Positions 32,254-42,401 of a stretch of DNA of 64,000 nt are shown one piece after another (the stretch's first letter is position 1; every line of letters begins with the position of its first letter). The position numbers and the translations under genes were made by a program. The stretch comes from Moniliophthora roreri (lineage: Eukaryota > Basidiomycota > Agaricomycetes > Agaricales > Marasmiaceae). The DNA lies in NCBI GenBank assembly GCA_001466705.2, contig LATX02000011.1, forward strand, positions 62,001-126,000, written 5' to 3'. Below the pieces are notes generated by a model. The model did no database searches. It worked only from the letters and a program-made list of their open reading frames with translations, and was not told the origin of the DNA.

Positions 32254-33570
32254 TTAAAAGAAATTTTGTGAAGATTTTACAAGAATAGTAAATGCTCCTC
32301 TTTTATTTTTATTAGTATATCTAGATAAATCAGTATAATTAATTTTTCCTATAGAAGAACATCCTTTATCAATCATTTTTACTGTTCTTCGAGGTACTGC
32401 CTTATAAGTTAGTAATCGTCCGGCTACTTTAATAGTCAAACCAGTTAAAAAGGCAGGTAGTATATTGCTTCCGGAGGCGCTGGAAGCCTTAATTTTCTTA
32501 TTATCATATTTTTTAATAGTTTTTACTACAGAATTTTTAATTAATTTTCTAGTAATTCTTCTAAATTTAATTTTATTAATCATAAAAGCTAACAGTCTTG
32601 CTAAAATATTACTATCGTTATAAGGATAATGTAATCTAATTAATTCTAATTCAACAGGTTTTTTAAAGAAATTGTTTAAAACTTCAGATAATTTTTTTAA
32701 TTTTAAAGGATAAGATTTACTTAATCCAATTTTATTTATTATATATATTTTTCTTAATCTTTTTCTTACTCGTTTTTTTAATGTAAAATGATAATCTCAT
32801 TTTTTATTAAATCATACATAATTTTTTAATGCATTATTTAATGATGAACTTCATTTTATAAAATTATATTTTTTTCCTTTAAATTGTTTAGGACCTAATA
32901 AATAATAAAACAATTGTATAATTATTTTATTTGATTTAATAACAAATATAGGTTTACTAATTAAACAATTCATAGATCTAAATGAAGAATATAATAATTT
33001 ATAAATATTTTGTGCTTCTGGTCTTAAATTGTTATTATAAAAATTATATCCAATAATATTAGAAAAATACATTATAGTACCATTAGTTATCATATTATAA
33101 CTACTCATTGATTTTAAATATTGATTAATAACTGGTTGATTAATATTATTATTAAAATATAATAAATCAACTGGATTAGAATTTAAGGAAATTGTATCTA
33201 ATTCACAATCAAACTTTTTAGTAAAAATACCTTTATCCTGAAGAGATAAAACTTCTGCAGCAGCTACACCTTCCTTGCTTCTCAACTCTTCATCACTGAA
33301 TCGATTGCTATTTAGAAAAGTAATACTTGAATCTTCGGTAGATTTGACTCCGGACGGAGAGCTGCTTTTAGTGATTGATTTAATAGTTTCTTCTATTTTT
33401 ATTTTATTTTCAGTAAGTACTCCTTCTATATCTTTGTTTCTTAACAAAATCATAGATTGATCAGCACTATGTTGGCTAGTAATTTCTAAATATATATCTT
33501 TTTTATTAGTATTTTCTAGATTAGAAATATTAAGTTTTTTAAATTTTATTTTGTTTTTTAAATATCTCAT
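32254..33570 (-). CDS. rps3: Mitochondrial ribosomal protein S3 (Var1-like), free-standing
   Basis: Small-subunit ribosomal protein, 438 aa from the ATG at 33570 (MRYLKNKIKFKKLNISN). A frame-consistent ATG at 33624 would add 18 residues, but MRYLKNK is the more typical start. The C-terminal domain is diagnostic: AGRLLTYKAVPRRTVK, then DLSRYTNKNKRGAFTILVK. Three TGA codons are read as Trp in the middle. The N-terminal third has GC-richer in-frame inserts (about 33240-33300, 33340-33375) giving Ser/Ala/Glu-rich stretches such as SSSPSGVKSTEDSS; a smaller one lies near 32465 (ASSASGSN). Located just upstream of rnl on the same strand. Confidence 0.93.
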
Positions 33571-33624
33571 TTTATGTATATAAATATAAAGTAAAATAAT
33601 TATTTTATAAGTATCTGTAGCCAC

Positions 33625-34300
33625 CGTAACTACCTACTGCTTCGCTATAGTTATGAATAAAAATTTTACTACTGATTTCATCATCTGCTTGCTGCTTACT
33701 CCATGCTACGCTGCTCCCTGAAAAGCACAGCCTCTTCCCCACCCTGCTTCCTAGCGGAGCAACCAGAGGGAAAGGATGGAGCTAAGAAGAACCCCCCTTG
33801 CAAAGCAAGGGAAGGAAGAAGCAGAAGAAGGATCCCTTCGGTTTCCTCCCTCCCTAGGGTTGCGGAGCTAGAAGAAGGAGTAGGAGGAAGAAAAAGAGCT
33901 TGGATCAGTGAGGTAATTTTTCTATTTTTAATTAAGGTAAGTTATATATTGACTGCTTTCTACGCAGGACGGTTGCATAAAGATAATTATAATATATTTT
34001 AATAGTATAGTTTATTATAAAAGCAACTAATTAAATAATAATTTAAGAAAATTGCTTTTTTCTTCACTCATTAGAGCTAGCGTAGCGTTAAAAAAAATTG
34101 CTAGCTATCTGTTAATTGCGCAACTGCTACGTTGCTTAGCAGAAATCAGAAAGCAGCATACATCATACAAAAAAGATTAACAAGTTAATGTGCAAGGTAA
34201 ACGCTGCGGAATAAAATAAATATAAATTTAATATAAAGTGAAGATTAACCTTCAAATAGTATTAGTTTTTTTAATTAAAATTTGAAGTGGCTAAAGTTTT
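33625..34300. other. Spacer upstream of rps3 with a large GC-rich cluster
   Basis: A GC-rich cluster at about 33690-33890 contains ggttgcggagctagaag. The rest is AT-rich. No gene seen. Confidence 0.65.
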
Positions 34301-34380
34301 TATTTTTTTAATAGATTACATAAAAATATAACATATATTATATATTACTATATATATAGCTTTAGCTTATCTTTTAATGA

Positions 34381-35196
34381 ATACTTATATTTCTTTAATT
34401 TAAATTTTAATTTTCCAGATTTTTCTTTATTTAATAAAATTATAAAATGAATTAAATCAATATTAGATAATTTATCATCTTGATTAATTAGTTTCATTAA
34501 TCAGTTAAGTATCACTAATACTAATGATATAAATATTAAGACTACTTATCAAATAGATAGTAATAATTTTAAAACTACTAAATCAGAATTTGATAAAGTA
34601 AAGATTTTGATGATAGTGGTTTAAGAAAAAGTTATAATTTTAATGATTATTCATATAATATAGATCCTAAAGATTCATCTTCTGATTCTATAAATTGAAG
34701 TAAATATCTATTGATTATTGGAGGATTTTTAATTGTAGGAGGATTAGTTTATCATAATTGAGATTGAATATTATCTCATTTAGGTTATCTTCCTAAAAAT
34801 AGTGATATTACAACAGTAAATACAGATTTAAATGATTTATCTCCATCTCAAAATTCTCCAGTAACTTCTACAAATTCTTCACCTAATAGTGATCAAATTA
34901 AAAGATATTTTAAAGATCCAGATTTAACACCACAAGGATCATCTTCTTCATTTTCTTCACCTAATACTCCTACTAAAGAAATATTAGACTATTACTCAAC
35001 ATCAACATCTTCTAATTCACCAACAACAACTAATTCATCTTTAACTATTAAACCTGAAGAAATTATAATTAAAACAGATTCTCCTGAACCTAAAAAAATT
35101 CTACTTAGAATTAGTGAAGAAACTCTTAATAAATTAATAGAAAAAGGAGAATTATCTCCATTAGATAAAGATATAACTACTCAAATAGAAAAATAA
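34381..35196 (+). pseudogene. Plasmid-type membrane protein with Ser/Thr-rich tail, frameshifted (copy 1)
   Basis: Two frames read as one protein. The first gives FNKIIKWIKSILDNLSSWL and runs to a stop at about 34621. From about 34619 the other frame continues as GLRKSYNFNDYSYN, then a single membrane segment LLIIGGFLIVGGLVYHNWDW, then a long Ser/Thr/Pro/Asn-rich stretch, ending at TAA 35196 after LDKDITTQIEK. No ATG lies near the conserved start. The ORF at 60891-61253 matches the first part (ISNWLDSLINKSNQD against LSSWLISFINQL; INLRKS against SGLRKS). Followed directly by the leader of orf248. The role is unknown. Confidence 0.6.
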
Positions 35197-35202
35197 TCAT
35201 TT

Positions 35203-35393
35203 TACGCACCCCTAAAAATTATAAAAGAATAAAAAGTAATTGTAATTAAAAGAGGATAATTAAATAGTTATTCTATTATACTTTTTTTTCAAATGTCCGG
35301 AACGTTCACCTTTCCAATTCTCTGAAAGATATTTATTAAAATTTATTTTATTAAATTTTAAGACTAAAGAACTCTGGCAAAAGTAAATTATTA
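35203..35393 (+). promoter_or_regulatory. Plasmid-type 5' leader, kind 1 (copy upstream of orf248)
   Basis: Begins ttttacgcacccctaaaaat and runs to the ATG of orf248. It is about 85 percent or more identical by eye to the minus-strand segment 62405-62219, which precedes orf109. It includes a T8 tract followed by caaatgtccggaacgttc. It is likely transcribed leader or promoter sequence; the role is inferred from position only. Confidence 0.6.
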
Positions 35394-36140
35394 ATGAAAA
35401 GTTGAAAAAAGATTCAAGATTTTATGCTAGTAACAGGATTTGTTATAACTGTTGATCAATTCTTTGATAAGTTAAGTCTTAGACATAAACAAATTATTCA
35501 ACAAATTGAAGAAAGAAGTCAAGAAGTAACTGAAAATAGAATAAGTCAGAATATAATTCAAAGTTGTAAAACATTGAAATCAGGATATGAAACTAGAACT
35601 GGTTTAATTCAAGAAAATATAAATGAGTTAACAGTTAAAAAAAATAAGTATGCTGAAATAATAAATAATCCTACTAATTTTGATAAGGATACAGTTAATA
35701 ATGCTGAAATATTTTTCAAAAAATACACACAAGAAATTCAAGAATGTAAAGCTAAATTTAATATGGAATCTAAAAATGTTTTAGAACAAATACTTGATAT
35801 TATTGATTCTAATAATAAAAATAAGTTTATTGAAAATATTTCTAATTTAAAAAAAGTTTTTTCAGAATATTTATCAACTCTAGAATTAGATCAATTATGT
35901 GCAATTTCTAACTTATTAATAGGATTGTTAATAACATCTTTAATAATAAACATCATATTAATATTTTTTGGTGATTTTTTAATCAAATATTTTAGTTTAG
36001 AACAAAAGTTTCCTAAATTAGCTATATTTATTAATATAAGAAGAAAAATAATAAATATTTCTATGTTTTATAATACAATGTTTATTTTGTTTTTATCTAT
36101 TATGGCAATTATTATTAATGCTAGCTATTTATTTTACTAA
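35394..36140 (+). CDS. Plasmid-type protein, coiled-coil plus C-terminal membrane segments, 248 aa
   Basis: I start at ATG 35394 (MKSWKKIQDFMLVTGF, with TGA as Trp), in frame with a later ATG at 35424. Residues about 25-155 are rich in Lys, Glu, Gln and Ile and look like a long coiled coil. Two membrane segments follow (LIGLLITSLIINIILIFF; MFILFLSIMAIIINASYLF), separated by EQKFPKLAIFINIRRKI. That spacer resembles KYPILGKFINRYKN in the ORF at 61543-61908, which has the same kind of leader. A hairpin with AACCCCC follows the stop. The function is unknown. Confidence 0.75.
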
Positions 36141-36172
36141 TGAATTTTAATAATTTATATTTAAACATTTAT

Positions 36173-36204
36173 GGTTGAATAAGTAAAAGACTAATTTAAC
36201 CCCC
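36173..36204 (+). repeat. 3' hairpin element with CCCCC, copy 1
   Basis: GGTTGAATAAGT, loop AAAAG, ACTAATTTAACC, followed by CCC. It is preceded by aaacatttat and lies just after the orf248 stop. See copies at 36383, 39286, 61458 and 62587. A processing or termination role is only inferred. Confidence 0.6.
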
Positions 36205-36212
36205 ATTTCTTA

Positions 36213-36600
36213 ATTCAAAATGATTAAAAAGAATATCTTTCTTTATGATTGTTTACAGTGCAATTATGGTAAAATTTCTTTTATATGTAATTTTTAATAA
36301 TTAATAAAATCTCTATCTCTATTATTCAATTGAATTAGTATACATTTTTTTTATAATAATTAATTTATATTCAAACATTTATGGTTGAATTAGTAAAAGA
36401 CTAATTTAACCCCCATTTTAACATCAGATTTTTATAATAGTCATAATTTAAATAAATTGTAGACCATTTATTGGTTTTTACTCTCTTTCTCCCACTTCAA
36501 TCCTTTATCAAAATTTTGCAAAATAGTTATTTTAAAAAACCATTCCTCTCTTTGTTAATCCAGTAAAACTACACACACACACATATCCGCACCCCCAAAT
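36213..36600 (+). repeat. Duplicated 3' end of the orf376-type gene plus its flank (inverted copy of 62735-62390)
   Basis: The plus strand reads SKWLKRISFFMIVY...VIFNN and TAA (36299), the same as the last 30 codons of orf376 (SKWLKRISFFMLIY...CIFNN). The following 300 bases also match in order: the aaacatttatggttgaa hairpin, tttaacccccat, catcagat, tgtagaccattta, cacttca, ttttgcaaaatag, the acacacacaca run and cccccaaa. Only the gene end is present, so it is a partial duplication. Confidence 0.8.
36383..36414 (+). repeat. 3' hairpin element with CCCCC, copy 2
   Basis: A 12-bp stem, GGTTGAATTAGT with ACTAATTTAACC (one G-T pair), loop AAAAG, then CCC. It lies inside the duplicated orf376 3' flank. 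Confidence 0.65.
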
Positions 36601-36708
36601 AATAAAAGAAGGAGAAGATTTAAAAACTGTGTTTAATCTCATATTAAATAATACTACTCCAATTTTAATTAACTAAAAGAATAAAGAGATAAGATAAAAT
36701 TTTGATTT

Positions 36709-36801
36709 AAAATCATAGTTAAATTGGCAATAACATATACTAATAACATTCTAAAATAACTATATTAGTATAAATTATCAGTTCAAATCTGGTTGATTTT
36801 A
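36709..36801 (+). tRNA. tRNA-like element with expanded anticodon arm (copy 1)
   Basis: Acceptor AAAATCA pairs fully with TGATTTT. The D region is TAGTTAAATTGGCAATAA and the T-arm ATCAG-TTCAAAT-CTGGT. Instead of a 17-base anticodon arm there is ATACTAATA paired with TATTAGTAT around a 17-base AT-rich loop. It shares its sequence frame with 39395-39480. No clear anticodon can be named. It sits between plasmid-type genes. Confidence 0.55.
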
Positions 36802-37016
36802 CCTTACAATTACACACTAAGGATTATAATCCTTACAGTTAAGGTTACATTCCCCACTCAACACTTTTAAATTTTTAATTTTAATCAATTTATACTTTAG
36901 TTTTATATATTTAATTTAGAATATAATTAATACATTCTTTATCTCTAATAACAAGATAACCTTGCATAATTATAGGATGCGGAATTAAAAACAAATATTT
37001 TTTTTTAATAATTTTA

Positions 37017-38132
37017 ATGATAATTTTTACATTTAACATATATCCTAAAATAATTATTTTTATTTTTTCTTTATTATTTCATTCTTGTTTATTTATTTTA
37101 GTTTATTCAGGTTTTTTTGGTAATAAAAATAAAGAGAGATTTATTTACATATTAAATCATATCAATAAATCAAGTTTGATCTATCTTTTTATAATTATAT
37201 TTTTTTGTATCATTTATAAAATTTATCTATACGAAAATCTAGTGTTTCTAGATATCAATGAAATTCACATGAAAATTGATAACCAGCAAGTAACTTTAAA
37301 AGGACAATTTATTAATGATTTAATTAATAATATAGGTCCTTATGGTGCTTTTTATACAGGTGCTCGAATTTCAGCATTCTTGTTAGCTAATAATAAAATG
37401 GGATTTATACCTAAAGTTGGAAATTGTGTTTTAGGTGGAACTGGATTTGCATTAACTTTTAAAATAATTACTAAAGTTTTTCCTAACACATTTAATCCTC
37501 AAGGAACTATTCTAGAAGCAGGCCCTATTCATATTGAAGCAAGTGTTACAGGTAATTTATCTGACTTCATTAAACATGCAAGAGATTTTTCACAAATAAA
37601 ATCGAATTCAATCTCTCATAATTTAAGTTCTCATATTGAAATGAAACCTAATTTTTTAAATAATAATAATCCTTTAACTACAAAATTCCTACTAGATCCA
37701 ATGGAATGAAAAGGTAAACTTTCGGTTACTAATGAAGTTAAAAAAGTTCAGGTAGATTGAACTCAACCTTCTCCTATGAATAATAATGAATTTAATTTTA
37801 ATTCATTCATAAATTGTCCTTTGGAATCAAATGAAAAAAATTTTATTATAGATATTTTAACTGATACTATAGCACTGGAATTTATAAAAATATATTTATT
37901 ATTAATACTATTAATTATTTTAACCTGTAAATTTTTAATAAAATCAGACTCTTTAAATTTTGATTTTTTAAATAAATATACTTTTGGACGATATATTAAT
38001 TTCTTATTAGATAAATATATTCATATTTGACAAAAAAGTAGCCATTTTTGAGTGTTCTTTAATATTATATTATTACTATTCTTTTCTCTTACAACCTTTA
38101 TAACTTTAATTAAAGTAAAACAATTATTTTAA
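37017..38132 (+). CDS. Plasmid-type membrane protein, 371 aa, unknown function
   Basis: One frame from ATG to TAA, with TGA as Trp several times. Two N-terminal membrane segments lie within residues 1-75. A Gly-rich hydrophobic middle follows (GPYGAFYTGARISAFLLAN; NCVLGGTGFALTFKII). Then come a polar domain and C-terminal membrane segments, separated by FGRYINFLLDKYIHIWQKSS. That last part matches the orf376 C-terminus (LKKVLNRYLIIWSKSSKW). Paralogy with the neighbouring ORFs is inferred from this layout. The next ORF follows after 96 bases with a kind 2 leader. The role is unknown. Confidence 0.78.
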
Positions 38133-38141
38133 TAAAAAATT

Positions 38142-38228
38142 TACGCACCCCTAAAAAATAAATAAAAGAATAAAAGAATGATTAAACAAAAATTAAAAGC
38201 ATAGATAAAATAAAATTTTTATTTAAAA
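38142..38228 (+). promoter_or_regulatory. Plasmid-type 5' leader, kind 2 (copy upstream of orf343)
   Basis: Begins ttacgcacccctaaaa and contains ataaaagaataaaagaatg and attaaacaaaaatta, ending at the ATG. The segment upstream of orf376 on the minus strand (63935-63849) is nearly the same. Regulatory role inferred. Confidence 0.6.
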
Positions 38229-39260
38229 ATGTTCAAATCAGTTATTTTATCTCCATTAAACAATATTAAAAAAGTAAATCTATTTCAATTACTCCATAAA
38301 GTTAATAAAATTATAAATATCATTACTCCAGTACTTTCCTTAACATTATTTTTAATTATCATTTTAGCTGTATCTTACTTATTATTCAGTGATTTATTAA
38401 CATTGTTATTTAAATTATATAACTTTTTATTAAATGATTCAACTAAGGAAATAATTTGTACAATGGCTGATTCTTCTAGAAGTACTGAAGTAAAAATTAT
38501 TCATAACGATAATGGTTGAGGAGAAGTAATTAAAAAAATATTTATATATGGTGTTGGTGGACATAGATTTATTGAGTTAGTTAGAACTAGTGCTAAAGCT
38601 AGCTCGAGAACTTTTACTGTAGCAGCTACAATAGGAACTGATATATCTTCTAGCGTTATTCAAAGAATAGTTAATGATCCTACTTATATAAATGCTCATT
38701 GGCAGAATTTTTCCGCTATTTTTAAAGATTCGAATAGTGTAGAGATTAATGTAAGAGAAGATAAAAATTTACATGAAATTATTACGAAAATTATTAAAGA
38801 ATCATCTTCTACAGCTATTGGAAGTGAAACTTCATCATCTTCTACAGCTATTGAGAAAGGAAATAAATTACTACCTAACGATTTCAGTTTAGAAGAAATT
38901 TATAATAAAACCTTTGGTAGTTTACTTGAATACTTCGCTAATTTTTTACAGCCAGTACAAGTTGATTATTCTAATGAGTTATTAGCTAACCAAATTAATG
39001 ATTTAAGCATTGTATTATTTATTTTATCTATATTAATTATATTTTTATTTATTTCTTTAATTATTAATATTTTTATTTTAATAAATAGTGATAAATTATT
39101 AAATTTCTTCACTAATAAATATATAAGAGCTTACATTAACTTCAATAAGAGAATCATTCAAATTGAAGTATTCTTCTTATCAGCTAATATTTTATATTCT
39201 ATGTATAATTTATCTTATGGTATTCATTTCATTGCTACTCATCCAATTAGTTTTAATTAA
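38229..39260 (+). CDS. Plasmid-type membrane protein, 343 aa, unknown function
   Basis: Starts MFKSVILSPLNNIKK, close to the MFQKIIISPLIILLKS start of orf376, and ends in TAA after ATHPISFN. It has an N-terminal membrane segment (residues 35-65) and a middle domain with GVGGHRFIELVRTSAKASSR and an Ala/Ser/Thr-rich TVAATIGTDISSSV. A polar Ser-rich linker (SSSTAIGSETSSSS) follows, then paired C-terminal membrane segments separated by NKYIRAYINFNKRI. A CCCCC hairpin follows. The family is not recognised; it is an orf376 paralogue by leader, start and layout. Confidence 0.78.
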
Positions 39261-39285
39261 ATAAAGGTTTATATTATTAATAATT

Positions 39286-39332
39286 TTGGTTAGTCTTTAG
39301 TTAAAAAGTTAATCTATTACTTTAACCCCCAT
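39286..39332 (+). repeat. 3' hairpin element with CCCCC, copy 3
   Basis: GGTTAGTCTTTAGTTAA...ACTTTAACCCCC followed by atttttacatcagat, 25 bases after the orf343 stop. The stem is shorter than in copy 2. Confidence 0.5.
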
Positions 39333-39394
39333 TTTTACATCAGATTTATATAATATAAAATTTTATAAAAGAAATATATTTATTAAATAGTTTA

Positions 39395-39480
39395 AAAATT
39401 ATAGTTAAGTGGAATAACGTATACTTAATCAGTTTGATTAAATTAAGTATAAATCATCAGTTCGATTCTGATTAATTGGT
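39395..39480 (+). tRNA. tRNA-like element with expanded anticodon arm (copy 2)
   Basis: AAAATTATAGTTAAGTGGAA at the 5' end and T-arm ATCAG-TTCGATT-CTGAT. The arm between is ATACTTAAT paired with ATTAAGTAT, with an inner TTAATCA/TGATTAA alternative. The acceptor is weaker (5 of 7 pairs). Close in sequence to 36709-36801. Lies between orf343 and the DNA polymerase remnant. Confidence 0.5.
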
Positions 39481-39593
39481 GGAAAAGGGAGGAATTCTTT
39501 TTTTTTTATAATTTATTTTTTTCTAGTAAAACAAAAAAATTCATTTTTCAAAAAACTATCAAGTTTAATAGAGGTATCTATTATTAAAATCAA

Positions 39594-41303
39594 ATGTTAG
39601 AAATTAATCAAATACTTATTTATTATTATATATTAATACTAATAGTATTAGTTATCATTTTATTTAAAAAATATCTTAATATTAGACGCCTCTTATATCT
39701 GTTAATAAATAAATTTATTATATTTTTTAATAAAATAAAAGATTTAATTGAGAAGGATAATAATTTTATGTTATCTGAAATTAAAGAATTAAATATTTTA
39801 GTTACAGAATATTCAAAAAGTAATCGTTTTTTAGAATTTACTTTGTTAAATAATCAATTGTATGATCATTATAATATTTTTTTGGCTATTTATAAGACTT
39901 TATTTAATAATGAAATTTTCATTAACTTTGGTAATAAAAAGGTTATTATAACTAGAGGTTCTTATAATGGAAAAGAATATACAATGCATCATAATATCTT
40001 AGTAGATAATAACACTACTTATCAAGAATTTTACGATTTAATTAAAGATATTATACAAGAGCATTATGAATATGGTTACCCTGTTTTCACTTTAGACTAT
40101 TTTAAAGTAAGAGTTTGGAATATGGATGAACTACAAAATAAACATATTAAAATTACTAAAAACAGTATTAATATAAAGAACAAAACTAATAAATTAAATT
40201 AATCTAATTTCAATATTAGAAAATATCATACTCAATTAAATTGTATTACTCCTATTAAAAAAACAATTAATGATTTAGTTAATATTAATGAAGTTTCTAC
40301 TATGGACTTAGAGACTATAGATTTTAATGGAATACAAATTCCTATAGCAATTTCTATTGCCTATAATAAATATGAGTCAAGATTATTTCATATTAATCCT
40401 GAATTATTAAAAATTAATCCTGAAAAAGCTGTAAATAATTTGTTTGAAGAATATTTTAATTTCATTCTTAAAAATAATGATTACTTTAATCATATTTTTG
40501 TACATAATCTAGGATCTTTTGATGGTTATTTCCTTTATAAAAATTTACTTAATTCTAATATTTTTCAACCTTCAGAAATTAGTACTATAATTGATCATCA
40601 TAATAAATTTATTCAAATAGTTGTTAATAAATCAAATCCTAAATTAAAATTAATATGAAAGGATAGTTATCGTATTTTTCCAGTTTCTTTAGAAGATTTA
40701 TGTAAAACATTTAATGTACAAGGTAAAATATCTAAGTATAATCCTATATATAATAATTTGAATTTATTTGAAAATGATACTATACTATCAGAATTTAAGG
40801 AATATTCTCTACAAGATTCAATATGTTTACTTAATGCTTTAAATGAAGCACAACAAATATATTTACAAGAATATAGAGTTGATATTACATCAATTTTAAG
40901 TACATCTACTTTATCATTAAAAATATTTAGAAAAATATTTTTAAAAGATAATATTCCTATTTTGAGTGGATGGGATGATAAATTTATTAGAGAAAGTTAT
41001 TTTGGAGGTGCTACTGATTACTATAAAGGATATGGTAAAAATTTATATTATTATGATGTTAATTCCCTTTATCCTAAAGCTATGTGTAATCTCATGCCTT
41101 TCCAGATAATTAAAAAACATGAGAGTATGAATAATATTAATTTAGATAATTTTTTCGGATTTTGTTTAGCTGAGATTGAAACTCCTAAAGATATAATGAT
41201 TCCTTTATTACCTTATAAATATCAAGGTAAAACTATATTTCCTAGAGGTAAATGAATAGAAGAACATTCCAGACATTTGAAACAAAAGTATAATTTTGAT
41301 TAA
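39594..41303 (+). pseudogene. dpo: Family-B DNA polymerase of linear mitochondrial plasmid type, broken and truncated
   Basis: Protein-primed family-B polymerase of the kind carried by fungal mitochondrial linear plasmids. The N-terminal part (39594-40199) ends in the family-like FKVRVWNMDELQNKHIK, then a TAA at 40200-40202 interrupts the frame. The same frame continues with YHTQLNCITPIKKTINDL, the exonuclease motifs MDLET (40302), HNLGSFDGYF (about 40502) and YSLQDSI (about 40803), and polymerase motif A DVNSLYP (41055-41075). The normal reading stops near FPRGKW. After a few codons copied from the leader element (GAACATTCCAGACATTTG) it ends at TAA 41303. Motifs B and C are missing, so it cannot be an active polymerase. 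Confidence 0.88.
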
Positions 41304-41425
41304 TATAGTTATGGTGGGTGCTGCGCAAGTATAATTTTTATTAATAATATTATGAAATATTATGAAAATGGATATTAAATATAGATTTATAAATATCTTA
41401 ATAGTTATTAGTCTATATTAGTAAT

Positions 41426-41496
41426 TAAGCCCAAGAAGATTTGAACTTCTACAGATTCCTCATCAAGAAATTATTCTACCATTAAATTATAGGCTT
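41426..41496 (-). tRNA. trnI(gat): tRNA-Ile (GAT)
   Basis: Acceptor AAGCCTA/TGGGCTT. Anticodon arm ATTTC-TTGATGA-GGAAT gives GAT. T-arm AGAAG-TTCAAAT-CTTCT. Confidence 0.91.
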
Positions 41497-41839
41497 ATCT
41501 TTTTATCCTCCCCTGCTTCTGCTTCGCAAGAAAGCGCTTCGAAGAAGCCGAAGGATGCAGCGTACCCTACTCCTAAATCCTTATGGATATGAGGAACTCA
41601 ACCACTAGTAGCTGTGCTGTTTGCAAAGTGTTAGATTTGTAGTTAGCGATATTAGCTAGGCTTACTACGCTGCAGTTGCACAGTTGAGATTTTACTTTCT
41701 TTTCTTTACGGAGCAAGAAGAAGCAGCTACCAATATTATTATAAATAAAATATTTTAATCTACACAATCTACCAATAAACCATACTACGCAGAGCGAGAA
41801 AAGCTTAACTCCATATGGAAAAGGTGGATACCTTTATAT
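41497..41839. other. Spacer with GC-rich cluster
   Basis: GC-rich cluster at about 41505-41565 (gcttcgcaagaaagcgcttc) and a smaller one near 41695-41725. No gene seen. Confidence 0.6.
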
Positions 41840-41912
41840 CGAGCCCTTCCAGATTCGAACTGGGATAACCCTAATTGACAATTAGATGCTTTACCTATTA
41901 AGCTAAGGGCCC
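41840..41912 (-). tRNA. trnD(gtc): tRNA-Asp (GTC)
   Basis: Acceptor GGGCCCT/AGGGCTC. Anticodon arm TCTAA-TTGTCAA-TTAGG gives GTC. T-arm CCCAG-TTCGAAT-CTGGA, one end pair weak. Confidence 0.91.
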
Positions 41913-42401
41913 TATTTTTTTTAATAATTTTTTTAATTTTTAATAGCTATTGAATGATTTTAATATGATTTGATGTAAAGAAATAACTAAATTTAAATCC
42001 TTATTTATTTCTTTAAAAGTAGTGCAACATCTCCGTACCTCTCTTAATGGGGTGTACTTAACCCTCCCTTCCTTAATTTGCTCGCTAAGAGAGCTACACG
42101 GCCCGGATATACTTAAATACCACAAGGAATGTTAGGATTTAATAAGCGTAAGTATGTAAGTAGCTATTGTTAAACAGCAGTGTATCTACCAAAGATGTTT
42201 ATTGCTAACTACACTTGCTCCTTCCCTTCGGTTTCTGCGAAGGAGCAAGAAGAAGCCGCAACCGAAAAGAGTAGCAGCAGGAAAACTAGTGAGGATGCTA
42301 GCTACCCTACCTGTGGCTGCTACGCAGTAGTATAGCTAATTCAGTAAAAAAATCTTTAAAGGGTAGTAAATTTTTTAAAATTAATTAATTTATTTAAATT
42401 A
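41913..42401. other. Spacer with GC-rich cluster
   Basis: GC-rich cluster at about 42215-42285. No gene seen. Confidence 0.6.

Noticed and set aside
36560..36585. CRISPR-like or satellite repeat at the acacacaca run
   Set aside because: It is a simple dinucleotide repeat; no repeat-spacer array was seen anywhere.
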